Of a stretch of 64,000 bases of DNA, positions 21,178-33,439 are shown piece by piece. The notes beneath the pieces were generated by a model. It was not told the DNA's origin, did not search any database, and saw nothing but the letters and a program-made list of their open reading frames with translations. This DNA comes from Reticulitermes speratus. Its lineage: Eukaryota > Arthropoda > Insecta > Blattodea > Rhinotermitidae. The stretch lies in assembly GCA_021186555.1 (NCBI GenBank), contig JAJKFL010000011.1, positions 38,493,995 to 38,557,994 on the forward strand, given 5' to 3'. Within the stretch, counting starts at the first letter, position 1. Every line of letters begins with the position of its first letter. Made by a program: the position numbers and the translations under genes.

Positions 21178-24100
21178 CTATTGGACTGCTACATAAGTAT
21201 ATCCACTTGCATTACTGCTGTCTGAACCTACATCTGCGTACGATTGAACTGAGACCTGTGATGGCTCTGAACCTACATCTGCGTACGATTGAATTGAGAC
21301 GTGTGATGGCTCTGAACCTACATCTGCGTACGATTGAACTGAGACGTGTGATGGCTCTGAACCTACATCTGCGTACGATTGAACTGAGACGTTTGATGGC
21401 TCTGAACCTACATCTGCGTACGATTGAACTGAGACGTATGTTGCCCTGTGTCCGTTGACGTCCCAGTATTCAGGTGTATTCGGTTTGTTCCTCAGTCTCT
21501 TCACCACCTTTACCAAAACTAAGCCTCCACCAAGTGCACAAACCAACAGAACACCAATCACGATTAAAGCAGTTGTGATTACAGAAGGACCTCCAACCTT
21601 GTTACTTACTTCGCCTTCCTCCTCATCTTCTGTAATTGGGCTGACAGCTTCAGAGCTTTTGTTGGATTTATAGTTCATGTCCTCAGCACGATCAGAGCAA
21701 AATACTTCTATCACGTCCCACGACTTCCCTTGCAACTGTCTTGGGGACGCACAGTGCAATGTCAGTTTGTCTTTCAATTCCCGCCACACTTCAAGTAACA
21801 CAGAACAGTCACAATTCCACGGATTCACTGTGAGGTCCGTAACAGCTGTTGTATGATTTAACCACTTCACTGATGGGAGATCCAGCGCGGTCAGACGATT
21901 TGAACTTATATTGAGGTACTCAAGCTCGAACGTTGGAGTGTAGGTGATAGAATTGCTCCACATCGGGAAATATAACTCGAAGTTGAAAGACCGTATCTTG
22001 TTTTGAGACAGGTTGAGGTGTTTCAGCTTGGACACGCGGTGATTCTGACGGTTTGTACTGATTGAGAATGAGTCCAATACATGTGGGTTGAGCTCTTCAA
22101 TATTATTATTCGAGAGATCCAGGTATTCCAGTTGTTCAAGCCCGTGAAATGCTGATCTGCGTATTTCTGACATGTTGTTTGCAGAAAGGTACAGACTCCG
22201 CAAGTTCGTGAGGTCACTGAAAAGACCTGGTCCGAGACTTTGCAACATGTTATTCGAAAGGTCCAGGCGATCTAGTTGTTCCAGTCCGCGAAATGATGAG
22301 GTTCTGATCTCTGATATGTTGTTCGCAGAAAGGTACAGACTCCGTAAGTTCGTGCAGTCAGTAAATATATCTGGTCCGAGACGTTGCAACATGTTCCGCG
22401 ACAAGATGAGCGTTTCGAGCTGCCCTTGCTTCCTGAATACAGAGTTGCCAAGATATGTTATCCTGTTTCGCGACATGTCCAGGTATATTAGATTCATTCC
22501 AGCTAACAGACCTGTCTGGTTAATGTCAGCAATATTGTTTCCAGATATATCTAAACGACGTAGCCTGGTGTTGTTTCGAAATGTTGATGCGTCTATATAT
22601 TTAATGCTGTTCCTCCCCAAGTCAATGCTTAATAAATCCCTGTTGTGAATAAACGTTTCTGGATCTATTGTAATAATTTTGTTGCTACTCATTTGTAAAT
22701 ACGTTAGCCTGCTGTTATTTCGAAAAGTTTTCGGATGAATATCAGATATACAGTTTCCTTCCAAGTCAATAGATACCAATTCTCCATTGTGAATAAACGT
22801 GTCTTGGTGTATGAAGTTAATTTTGTTTCCTGATATGTCTAAATGAGACAGCTCGCTGTTATTTCGAAATGTTAAAGCATCGATAACTGTAATACTGATG
22901 CTTGCCAAATTAATCCGTTCTAACTTCCGGTTGTGAATAAACGTGTCTTGGTATATGAAATTAATTTTGTTTCCAGATATGTCTAAATGAGACAGCTCGC
23001 TGTTATTTCGAAAAGTTAAAGGATGGATATCAGTAATACTGTTGTTTGCCAAATTAATAAGTTCTAACTTCCGGTTGTTAGTAAACGTGCCTTTGTTTAT
23101 GAAATCAATTTTGTTTCCTGATATGTCTAAATGAGACAGCTCGCTGTTATTTCGAAATGTTAAAGGATGGATATCAGTAATACTGTTGTTTGCCAAATTA
23201 ATCACTTTTAAGTTCCAGTTGTAAATAAACGTGTCTTGGTGTATGAAGTTAATTTTGTTTCCCGATATGCCTAAATGAGACAGCTCGCTGTTATTTCGAA
23301 ATGCTAAAGGATGGATATCAGTAATACTGTTGCTTGCCAAATTAATCAATCCTAACTTCCAGTTGTAAATAAACGTGTCTTGGTGTATGAAGTTAATTTT
23401 GTTTCCCGATATGTCTAAATGAGACAGCTCGCTGTTATTTCGAAATTTTAAAGGATGGATATCAGTCATACTGTTGCTTGCCAAATTAATCAATCCTAAC
23501 TTCCAGTTGTAAATAAACGTGTCTTGGTGTATGAAGTTAATTTTGTTTCCCGATATGTCTAAATGAGACAGTTCGCTGTTATTTCGAAATGTTAAAGGAT
23601 GGATATCAGTCATACTGTTGCTTGCCAAAGTAATCAATCCTAACTTCCAGTTGTGAATAAACGTGTCTTGGTGTATGAAGTTAATTTTGTTTCCTGATAT
23701 GACTAAAAGAGACAGCTCGCTGTTATTTCGTAATGTTAAAGCATCGATATCAGTAATACTGTTGCTTGCCAAATTAATCAATACTAACTTCCAGTTGTAT
23801 ATAAACGTGTCTTGGTGTATGAAGTTAATTTTGTTTCGTGATATGTCTAAAAGAGACAGCTCGCTGTTATTTCGAAATGTTAAAGCATCGATATCAGTAA
23901 TACTGTTGCTTGCCAAATTAATCACTTTTAAGTTCCAGTTGTAAATAAACGTGTCTTGGTGTATGAAGTTAATTTTGTTTCCCGATATGCCTAAATGAGA
24001 CAGCTCGCTGTTATTTCGAAATGTTAAAGGATGGATATCAGTAATACTGTTGCTTGCCAAATTAAATCGCTTTTAAGTTCCAGTTGTAAATAAACGTGTC

Positions 24101-26469
24101 TTGGTGTATGAAGTTAATTTTGTTTCGTGATATGTCTAAAAGAGACAGCTCGCTGTTATTTCGAAATGTTAAAGCATCGATATCAGTAATACTGTTGCTT
24201 GCCAAATTAATCACTTTTAAGTTCCAGTTGTAAATAAACGTGTCTTGGTGTATGAAGTTAATTTTGTTTCCCGATATGCCTAAATGAGACAGCTCGCTGT
24301 TATTTCGAAATGTTAAAGGATGGATATCAGTAATACTGTTGCTTGCCAAATTAATCGCTTTTAAGTTCCAGTTGTAAATAAACGTGTCTTGGTGTATGAA
24401 GTTAATTTTGTTTCGTGATATGTCTAAAAGAGACAGCTCGCTGTTATTTCGAAATGTTAAAGCATCGATATCAGTAATACTGTTGCTTGCCAAATTAATC
24501 ACTTTTAAGTTCCAGTTGTAAATAAACGTGTCTTGGTGTATGAAGTTAATTTTGTTTCCCGATATGCCTAAATGAGACAGCTCGCTGTTATTTCGAAATG
24601 TTAAAGGATGGATATCAGTAATACTGTTGCTTGCCAAATTAATCACTTTTAAGTTCCAGTTGTAAATAAACGTGTCTTGGTGTATGAAGTTAATTTTGTT
24701 TCCCGATATGCCTAAATCAGAGAGCTCGCTGTTATTTCGAAATGTTAAAGGATGGATATCAGTAATACTGTTGTTTGATAAATTAATCACTTTTAAGTTC
24801 CAGGTGTAAATAAACGTGTCTTGGTGTATGAAGTTAATTTTGTTTCCCGATATGCCTAAATGAGTGAGCTCGCTGTTATTTCGAAATGTTAAATGATGGA
24901 TATCAGTAATACTGTTGCTTGCCAAATTAATCAGTTTTAAGTTCCAGTTGTAAATAAACGTGTCTTGGTTTATGAAGTTAATTTTGTTTCCCGATATGTC
25001 TAATTCAGACAGCCTGCTGTTATTTCGAAATGTTAAAGGATGGATATCAGTAATACTGTTGCTTGCCAAATTAATCAATTTTAAGTTCCAGTTGTAAATA
25101 AACGTGTCTTGGTGTATGAAGTTAATTTTGTTTCCCGATATGCCTAAATGAGACAGCTCACTGTTATTTCGAAATGTTAAAGGATGGATATCAATAATAC
25201 TGTTGTTTGCCAAACTAATCAATACTAACTTCCAGTTGTAAATAAACGTGTCTTGGTGTATGAAATTAATTTTGTTTCCCGATGTGCCTAAATGAGACAG
25301 CTCGCTGTTATTTCGAAATGTTAAAGGATTGATATCAGTAATACTGTTGTTTGCCAAATTAATCACTTTTAAGTTCCAGTTGTAAATAAACGTGTCTTGG
25401 TGTATGAAGTTAATTTTGTTTCCCGATATGTCTAAATGAGACAGCTCGCTGTTATTTCGAAATGTTGAAGGATGGATACCAGTAATACCGTTGCTTGCCA
25501 AATTAATCGCTTTTAAGTTCCAGTTGTAAAAAACGTGTCTTGGTGTATGAAGTTAATTTTGTTTCCCGATGTGTCTAATTCAGACAGCCTGCTGTTATTT
25601 CGAAATGTTAAAGGATGGATATCAGTAATACTGTTGCTTGCCAAATTAATCAATCCTAACTTCCAGTTGTAAATAAACGTGTCTTGGTGTATGAAGTTAA
25701 TTTTGTTTCCCGATATGTCTAATTGAGACAGCCTGCTGTTATTTCGAAATGTTAAAGGATGGATATCAGTAATACTGTTGCTTGCCAAATTAATCAGTTT
25801 TAAGTTCCAGTTGTAAATAAACGTGTCTTGGTTTATGAAGTTAATTTTGTTTCCCGATATGTCTAATTCAGACAGCCTGCTGTTATTTCGAAATGTTAAA
25901 GGATGGATATCAGTAATACTGTTGCTTGCCAAATTAATCAATTTTAAGTTCCAGTTGTAAATAAACGTGTCTGGGTGTATGAACTTAATTTTGTTTTCTG
26001 ATATGTCTAAAAGAGACAGCTCTCTATTATTTTTAAATGTTAAAGGATGGATATCAGTTATATTGTTCCATGCCAGTGACAGCCCAAATAAACGTGTGTT
26101 GTAGTAGAAAGTTTGATAGTGCAGTGTTGTTATACTGTTACCATACAAATCCAAATACCCAAGGTAAGCAAGACTATAAAAAGCTCGTTGCCATATCTTT
26201 GTTATATTGTTCTGTGACAAATCCAGATATGTCAGTGATGTGATGTTCCAGCGTAGAAAGCGATCTTCCTCCAGCCCAAGATTGGTAGTTCCAGTGACTC
26301 GTAGTTGCCTTAATGCAGAATCGAACCTGTGTTGCGTCATGTCTGTTACGTCACTAAACAGATCTGTACATGTCGTCTTTTCACTGTCGCACGAACACAC
26401 ACTGGGACACAGTTCTTGTGAGTTCACGTGTACTGCAGTCATGATCACAAGCACGATCTGCACGATCAT
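21178..26469 (-). CDS. LRR-C: giant membrane LRR receptor-like protein (two compensating indels)
   Basis: Frame of about 1,763 residues from the signal-peptide Met at 26,469 (MIVQIVLVIMTAVHVNS; another in-frame Met at 26,553). Order: LRRNT (CPSVCSC), roughly 60 LRRs of 24 residues, LRRCT (NPWNCDCSVLLEVW...C...C), acidic linker (EDEEEGEVSNK), membrane span (ITTALIVIGVLLVCALGGG), basic stop-transfer KRLRNK, then a tail with five SYADVG repeats ending GYTYVAVQ. The middle is a tandem of 144-base double-LRR cassettes (SGNKINFIHQDTFIYNW...). Two one-base changes split the frame: an A lost near 25,529 (TTTATTT to TTTTTT) and a T gained near 24,066 (ATT to ATTT). They cancel, so both ends share one frame. 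Both are homopolymer changes, so read or assembly error is plausible. Function inferred: surface recognition, possibly signalling through tail tyrosines. Confidence 0.85.
21221..21445 (-). repeat. 45-bp coding minisatellite in LRR-C tail
   Basis: Five 45-base units encoding SYADVGSEPSHVSVQ-type repeats, the shortest tail array of the family. Confidence 0.85.
22800..26060 (-). repeat. 144-bp coding cassette array in LRR-C
   Basis: Unit of 144 bases = 48 residues = two LRRs. Around 20 or more units lie head to tail and are nearly identical even at third codon positions. Sub-types differ in a few residues: HPLTF or DALTF, HQDTF or NQDTF, SELSHLG or SRLSELD. Confidence 0.85.
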
Positions 26470-28081
26470 TGTGGAGAAATTCACGTATTTTGCACCTCTG
26501 CTCAAACCATCTACCAACTGTCTCATAGCCTGACTGGTAAACTGACTTTCCAAGTGCGCAGTACGAGAATGTGATGAAAGTATGCAAGTCTTAGTATCAA
26601 ATTTTGTTGCTAAGGCGTGGTGTTGTACAGATTAGATTGCTGTGTAAAGTCTAAGCCTGTCTTATCGCAGTACGTGGAGCCAGATGGATTTATGTGCTAC
26701 TGTGTAGCGTGTAGCAGTTTGAAGGACTAAGTGCGGTATGTTTGGGTGAGAGTTTTGTGGCAAGACTGAAGGTAGTTTAATAGTCGGCAAGAAGCCGCTT
26801 TTGGCAAGGCGTTATGATGGAATCCTCTTTAGAAGACTGATACAAACCGCTGTTAAACACAAATACAAGATTCAGGATCATTTCTATAATTCCCGGTCAC
26901 AGCTGTTTATAAATTTGAAACAAGTACTGCAGCGCGTTATTCGTTATACGTCATCGGACAGTATGTGTTTCTACGTTCCCTGGACACCCTTTGTAATGTA
27001 TCGATCATTCCTTATTATTTTCAACCCACCCAGACTGCGATGTCTCATGGTGGACATTTCGATCCAAAATTACCCCACAAGTATTGCACACGCCGAAACA
27101 AATCCTTATTTTCATTTAATCCCTTTCCCACAATCCACTTTGCTCTCTGCTTTCAGTAACTTGAAATATTCTCTCAATGACTGTATAGACAGAATGTTTC
27201 AGGACATTTGATTATGACTGCTGTATGTTCACAACTGCCTCTTCCTTAAACACATCAATCTGTAAATCTGTAATTTTTGCCTTACTAGTCTTGCAGATTT
27301 GACAGGACGAGAATTTTATATATTAGACGTCCTTCAAAAGTCACTAAATCCTTTCTCTGTCTTCGGAAGACATGTACGATCCAGCCTACGTGAAACGATT
27401 TAAGGAATCTTTACAAACGCTGTTGGTGTGTGTGTGTTCACACTTAAACTGTCACATTATGTGGATACGACACGGCGTACCTCACAGACTGCTTGAGATA
27501 TTGAGCTGTTTGCTAAGGTAATGTTAGTAAGTGCTTGTGACAAACGTCTATTGCAACATGAGAGCTTGCACAGCGTAAGACGCTTATCCTGCTTTTAGAA
27601 AGGACATTCTTAGCATTTAATTGCAAAGGTCGTGTACCCATTTCATTTTCGTGGTGTTTCTCAGACCACTCAGACGACCGACAGAACAGCCATCAAAGCA
27701 ACAACGAGTGTGCTGTTGATCTGTAGGTCTGTCTTTATCGTTTTATTGTCATTTCGGTGCAAAACATAACTTGCATTCGGAGACAAATTGACTTTTATTG
27801 TATGTGAATGAACTTCCTATTTGATACAGATATCATGAGTGACGTGTTTGTTTAATGGTGAGATTTCTGAAGACAGAGATGTTACAAAGTTCTTAGCTTT
27901 GCATTATAGAAATTAAATAACTCCTGAGCTACGTAGGCTGCTTTGTTACACTAAGATATGTGGGAGATTGTGCAGTTTTTAGAATTGCAGAATTGTGATT
28001 ATACAATTTGCGTTACATCTCTTAATGTTCCCCTCCCATTGACGTTTATCACAGTTAAGATATGACCTGAATTCTCTATAT
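26470..28081 (-). other. 5' flank of LRR-C
   Basis: Collinear with 7390-9002. Expected to hold the promoter and any 5' UTR exon. A plus-strand open frame (26,801-27,211) is shared with 7836-8138 but ends differently and matches no family I know. Confidence 0.55.
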
Positions 28082-28559
28082 CAGCGGTTCCCAAACATTT
28101 TCGGTCCGCCGCCCCCTTGGTTCAATATTCACACCCACAGCGACCCCCTAACTTAAAAAAACATAAATGCGCTTTTGTTTCCACTTTTATTTTCTATTTA
28201 AAAAATCGTTTAAATAAAATTATAAGAGTTAAACTTAATGTTTTATGTGTTAATTAATAAATTATAACTTGTTATATCCTGTATGATTAACAATAATTCA
28301 TTTAGCAATAGTTTATTAAACATAATATGTGCTTGAATAAGATTCATAAATCAAAATTCTAAGAAATTTAGTTCATTTTTTATTTTTAACACAAAAATTA
28401 CTTTATTTGAATTTCATTATAAAAATAAACGCACTACTTGTCTACTAGCGCCCCCTGTGATAATAACAGCGCTCCCTTCCACCTCTCGTACCTATTAGCG
28501 CCCACCTCGGTAATCCCACCGCCCCCCAGGGGCGGTACCGTCCACTTTGGCAACCCCTG
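28082..28559. mobile_element. hAT-like non-autonomous element (copy 2)
   Basis: Ends CAGCGGTTCCCAAAC / reversed CAGGGGTTGCCAAAG, with a perfect 8-base duplication CTCTATAT at 28,074-28,081 and 28,560-28,567. Same insertion as 9003-9480. Confidence 0.9.
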
Positions 28560-29070
28560 CTCTATATGAACTTTCAGTCCACAAATGTCCGCCATCACGT
28601 CAGCCCTGCCTCACAAACAAACAAACGTGAAGTGCCAACACACATACATTCTTCCCCAGTTCGCATTTCCTCTCAATATCTAGCAGTTCCTTAAGCAAAC
28701 TATGATAAGCCACTCCTCACTCACTGATAATATACAGTGTTTATTTCAATATTTCAATATCGTCACACCAACTAGTTGTCTTACTGCCCTGCCTGCACGC
28801 TAACAGACTGCTTGAACTACTAACAATTTGTCATGTCACGTTACAGGTTCTCACTGCTGTCTATCATTGGTCGTCCGATAGACTGCGGTCACAATTTGCT
28901 AATAGACTATTCCGTGTTTCGACGATATGACGCTGTGTCAGTGGGTAATCGGATCCCGACGTTTCGAAGAAACGTAATGTCCTCATTTACAACAAACTAA
29001 ACCGTCGATCTCCACCCCTCTGCCTGCCAGGTTTTATTCTGCCGCCTGTGCCACATTCTTAAACCATGTA

Positions 29071-29469
29071 TAGAAGATGATTCAGTGGGAGAGGTCAGTA
29101 TTTTGTGAGCTGCTAGTATTGGTAATTTTAAGGAAAATAATGTTCATATGATCATGTGTCTGTTTCCTAATTGTTACCGAGATAAAGCTGTTTGAATGTA
29201 CGATTGCAAAAGCATAGCGAATGGTAATAAGAAAAGATAAATTAGTTATATTCAAATGACAGCAATTCGTCTGGCTTATCCACCTTTGTTTTGTAAACTT
29301 CGCCCTTCTTCCAGCCCCCCAAGCAAAAATCTGAGATATGTCTGAAGATTCAAACAGCTCTATCTCGGTAAAAATTCGGAATTACACAAATGTCCAAATG
29401 TACGTTTTTCTCGCAATGGAGGATACTGTCACCTCCCAAAATATTGACCTTTTTTCCTGAAACACCCTG
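29071..29469. mobile_element. TA-flanked miniature inverted-repeat element
   Basis: The right end reversed reads CAGGGTGTTTCAGGAAAAA then GGTCAATATTTTGGGAGG; the left end aligns as TAGAAGATGATTCAGT then GGTCAGTATTTTGTGAG. TA is at both borders. A second inner inverted repeat (CCGAGATAAAGCTGTTTGAA, near 29,180, and its complement near 29,345) strengthens the call. It has no transposase. Confidence 0.6.
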
Positions 29470-30337
29470 TATACTATAAAGTTTGCACAACAATTTAGGC
29501 CGTTACGTGTACCACTTATTGTTATTGTTCCACGTGTTGCCTGCAAACCAGCCCACAATACCAGTGTTACCCTTTGTCACAAAACGTTTTGACCCCCACA
29601 GTACAAATGTTTCTAAACCCCACAACTCACATATGTAGCAATACACTGTATGCTGTTATTGTGCACAGTTACAGACAGTGCATTGCAGTTCATTGCTGTA
29701 CGAAGAGCCGTAACTAAGGCTTTCTGCCTTGAGTAATATAATGAACTGCACCGTTGACTGCCTCATGTAATTGAATGATCAATTCCTTAAAGTAATTTAA
29801 AATACATGTGTAATGTATGTAAAATGTGTAGTCAGTGTACACAGTATGTATCATGTTATGTACATTTCGTATCTTTCAATTTCCCGTCTGTAACTGTTCC
29901 GCACCTGCAGCCAGTGTTACGCCTCCCTTCATATGACGGAACTGTGAACCGCACAGTGACACGGATATAGAGGAGCGTGGTGCATTGTGGGTTGTGGTAG
30001 AGCGGCTGAAGGACACAGACCTTACGAAAGGCATGGGCATGCAAGAAAGGGCAATATTTAAATGTAATTTATATAGAATGGGATTTGAGGCTGACTGTTG
30101 TGAATATAGTAACGAAACGTCGGGTTACATAAAATGCTGGTTGGTGTTAGTTAGTTACTGAGATTGTTGGTAGTTCTGAGTATCTGTGTTCTTCCGGTGG
30201 GAAGTTTTGTATTCATTGTAGTGAGTTTCTTGTTTGTGTTGGGAATGGGATTTGTGGGTTTGATGTGATTCTTTGTCAGATAATAAATAGGAATATTATT
30301 ACTCTTACGAATGAGCATTGATGAGATGACGTTTCAG
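29470..30337. other. Unassigned stretch
   Basis: I see no gene or clear element. The minus-strand frame 29,856-30,044 is short and has no recognisable domain. Confidence 0.3.
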
Positions 30338-30499
30338 TTGGTTGAAGAAATTGAAAGTTGATGTCACGATGCACGGTGAACACAACGTAAAATTAAAACA
30401 AAAACAGATACAGTTTGTTGTGTACAAGTGACAGCGCTTGGAACGTCTAAAGATATGGATCGTACTGTAGTGAGGTAATTAATTAATTAGCTGTCTGTG

Positions 30500-30900
30500 T
30501 GTAGCAAGTCCTTTGTTTGTAAGCTGACGGCGTTCCATCTTATCAATTCCCACATTTTTGGAACTCAAAACGTTCGTTGCTCTGTTCACAATATGACTAT
30601 CTGCTCCCTATCCTGAGCCACATAACTCCAATCTTCACATTCCTGTCACAGTTATCAAGGTGCTTTTTAATAATATTTCCCTATTCACGCCTATCGTTTG
30701 AAGCCTTACCTTTCCTTAAATTTATACCACCTAAACACATTATGAGTTTCACTTTTGCCCCATGCGAGCCACATGCCCTGCCCAGCTCATCCTCTTTAAT
30801 GTCGTCACACTAATCAATTATTATAGTATTTTGTAAAATTATGTGCCACCAAGGACCTCGTTCTGCAATTTCCCCCCATTATAATATGACCTTCGCATTA
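30500..30900 (-). pseudogene. Decayed LINE reverse-transcriptase C-terminus (copy 3)
   Basis: Same remnant as at 13,920-14,290, with the same pattern of stops. Confidence 0.6.
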
Positions 30901-31150
30901 AAGTATGTAAAGAGAAGCTGATGGAATATAAACAATTAAGTATATATATGTTGTGAATGTTTAGTGCGCAGGTGCAGTGCACGTGCACTGATGTCACTGA
31001 CTGTACACTGTAATGTACTGTTGCAGTACCAAAATAAATGTACGGACCTCGGTACTGATATTCAATAAACGTTGTCTTGAATACACTGAACTTTGTTCTG
31101 TCGGTGTTTTAATAAACCGGTATAAAGCAACAGTGTGATGGAAATGTGAA

Positions 31151-31408
31151 CAGTGGCGTAGCTAGGAGGTAGCTAGTGGGGCGGCCTCCCGGGGTAACAG
31201 GGTCCAAAGGGCTGCAAAATGTGCGGTAAATTTAACACTTTAAGTGAAAAAAAAATATTTTCTGCGCTTAAGAAACTTTAAATTACTGAGCAAAACAGAA
31301 GGAAGTTCGATACATTATTTCGAAACTGTTCAATTTGATGGTTCCTGTCAGGGGCGACCACTCTGATTACTCGTCCTGGGGGCAAATAGAAAGCTGGCTA
31401 CGCCACTG
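31151..31408. mobile_element. hAT-like miniature element (copy 3)
   Basis: Ends CAGTGGCGTAGCTAGG / GGCTACGCCACTG; flanking octamers AATGTGAA and AATGTGGA. Confidence 0.85.
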
Positions 31409-32329
31409 AATGTGGAAGCAACTTATGACATTGGATATTACACGACGTCGCTCCAACGAAGAGTCCACAGCATATCCACCTGTCCATTAAACTCATTGTG
31501 CAGGCTCACAGTAAGCCGACATGTCTGACACCGTCCATACACGTCCATTAAGTTCGTTAATGTCAGCTGCGAAACGGGGGCTGTGATGGATCAGTTATTA
31601 TGAATTACGTCACGTCTAGTCCTAAGTAACACTTCTAGACCGCAGTCAGTTACACAGCACGATCTGTCACGGAGATCGCGCTACCGTTCTTGTTTATATT
31701 TGTATACAGCTGTGACCGGGAATTAGACAAATGATCCTGAAACCTGCATTTGTGTTTCGCGGCCGTTTGTATTAGTCCTTTAAAGAGGAGTTAGGTTACA
31801 ATGCCATATCAAAAGTGTCATATTTCCCGAATTTAACCTACATTCATTCTTGCCACAAAACTCTCACCTAATCGTAACGCACTTACAGCCTCACAATTTG
31901 TACACCCCTGCACAGCAACAGATAAATGCATTAGGTTACACGTACTGCGATAAGACACGTTTATACAGCAAAGTAAACTGCACAATCGCACCTGGTGTCG
32001 TGCGCGAGGCGACACGCCCAAATTATCAACTTCGAATTTTTACGATGAATTCGATATTGAAATCCGCCAAATATCAAGGACGGTTTTCCCATTCCAGTAG
32101 AAACTACTGCAGTTTCACCAGCCATGATTCCCTTATTGACTCGCGCAGGCATAAGCTGTTTACTGTTTCAAAACCAAATACCAAATGACTAAGGCAAAAC
32201 GGCGGCAACCCATAGTTTAAGGTATCCATGCACATGCAGTTATCGGTCAGGCCGTTATCTGACAGTCCGTTGACCGAAGGTCAGTTTTTCCTGTACACAT
32301 GAAGTTCGCCGGAATGCAGACATCTAGAT

Positions 32330-32634
32330 CAGCGGTCGCCAATCATTCGGACCTCACGGACCACAAAACTCACAATTTTGAATCCCGCGGACCACTAAAA
32401 TGAATTTTTTTTAAAAAGGTACAAACATCTATAAAATAATGATCATAAAATTTCCATTTTATTAATATGAAATGCAATTGTTTAATTATAACAAATTTAT
32501 TAGTGTGATATTAATATATAATGAATATAGTGAATATAATGAAACAGTATAATAAACATAAAAATTGCAAATAATGTCCAAATTTCTCCACGGACCACCA
32601 AATTTTCTCGCGGACCACCGGTTGGCGACCGCTG
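32330..32634. mobile_element. hAT-like non-autonomous element, different family
   Basis: Ends CAGCGGTCGCCAAT / GTTGGCGACCGCTG with 8-base flanks ATCTAGAT (32,322-32,329) and ATCTAGAG (32,635-32,642). A second inner inverted repeat (CGGACCAC... / ...GTGGTCCG) lies inside an AT-rich core. It is inserted exactly at the end of the segmental duplication. Confidence 0.85.
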
Positions 32635-32654
32635 ATCTAGAGGCAGCTTATCAT

Positions 32655-33332
32655 TTCTGGGAACTGTTTGTGTAGAGGCACAACTGTGTGTAGAGGCACA
32701 ACTGTGTGTGTAGAGGCACAACTGTGTGTGTAGAGGCACAACTGTGTGTGTAGAGGCACAAATGTGTGTAGAGGCACAACTGTGTGTGTAGAGGCACAAC
32801 TGTGTGTGTAGAGGCACAACTGTGTGTGTAGAGGCACAACTGTGTGTGTAGAGGCACAACTGTGTGTGTAGAGGCACAACTGTGTGTGTAGAGGCACAAC
32901 TGTGTGTGTAGAGGCACAACTGTGTGTGTAGAGGCACAACTGTGTGTGTAGAGGCACAACTGTGTGTGTAGAGGCACAACTGTGTGTGTAGAGGCACAAC
33001 TGTGTGTGTAGAGGCACAACTGTGTGTGTAGAGGCACAACTGTGTGTGTAGAGGCACAACTGTGTGTAGAGGCACAACTGTGTGTGTAGAGGCACAACTG
33101 TGTGTGTAGAGGCACAACTGTGTGTAGAGGCACAACTGTGTGTGTAGAGGCACAACTGTGTATGTAGAGGCACAACTGTGTGTGTAGAGGCACAACTGTG
33201 TGTGTAGAGGCACAACTGTGTGTGTAGAGGCACAACTGTGTGTGTAGAGGCACAACTGTGTGTAGAGGCACAACTGTGTGTGTAGAGGCACAACTGTGTG
33301 TGTAGAGGCACAACTGTGTGTGTAGAGGCACT
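32655..33332. repeat. 20-bp minisatellite
   Basis: About 34 units of TGTGTGTGTAGAGGCACAAC, with occasional 18-base units lacking one TG. All three minus-strand frames stay open, which is a property of the array and not evidence of a protein. Confidence 0.95.
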
Positions 33333-33439
33333 CGCTTTCCGGCCGACGTCAGGTAAATAACTGGAGGAAATCTTTAGCCTAGACAGAAATGCGCTTCCGT
33401 AGAGCAGAGTCCTTTTTGAAAGGCTAACAGGTCCTCAGC

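Larger units (their letters stand above)
30338..32329. repeat. Segmental duplication unit, copy 3
   Basis: Direct match to 13,741-16,027 but without the hammerhead-like insertion (14,343-14,632). It contains LINE remnant 30,500-30,900 (minus) and the hAT-like element 31,151-31,408. It ends at ATCTAGA, where a further hAT element has inserted. Confidence 0.8.

Noticed and set aside
32500-33331. Three overlapping 224-263-codon frames on the minus strand
   Set aside because: They are the three phases of the 20-base minisatellite (TQLCLYTHSCAS repeats); all phases being open is a property of the unit, not evidence of a protein.
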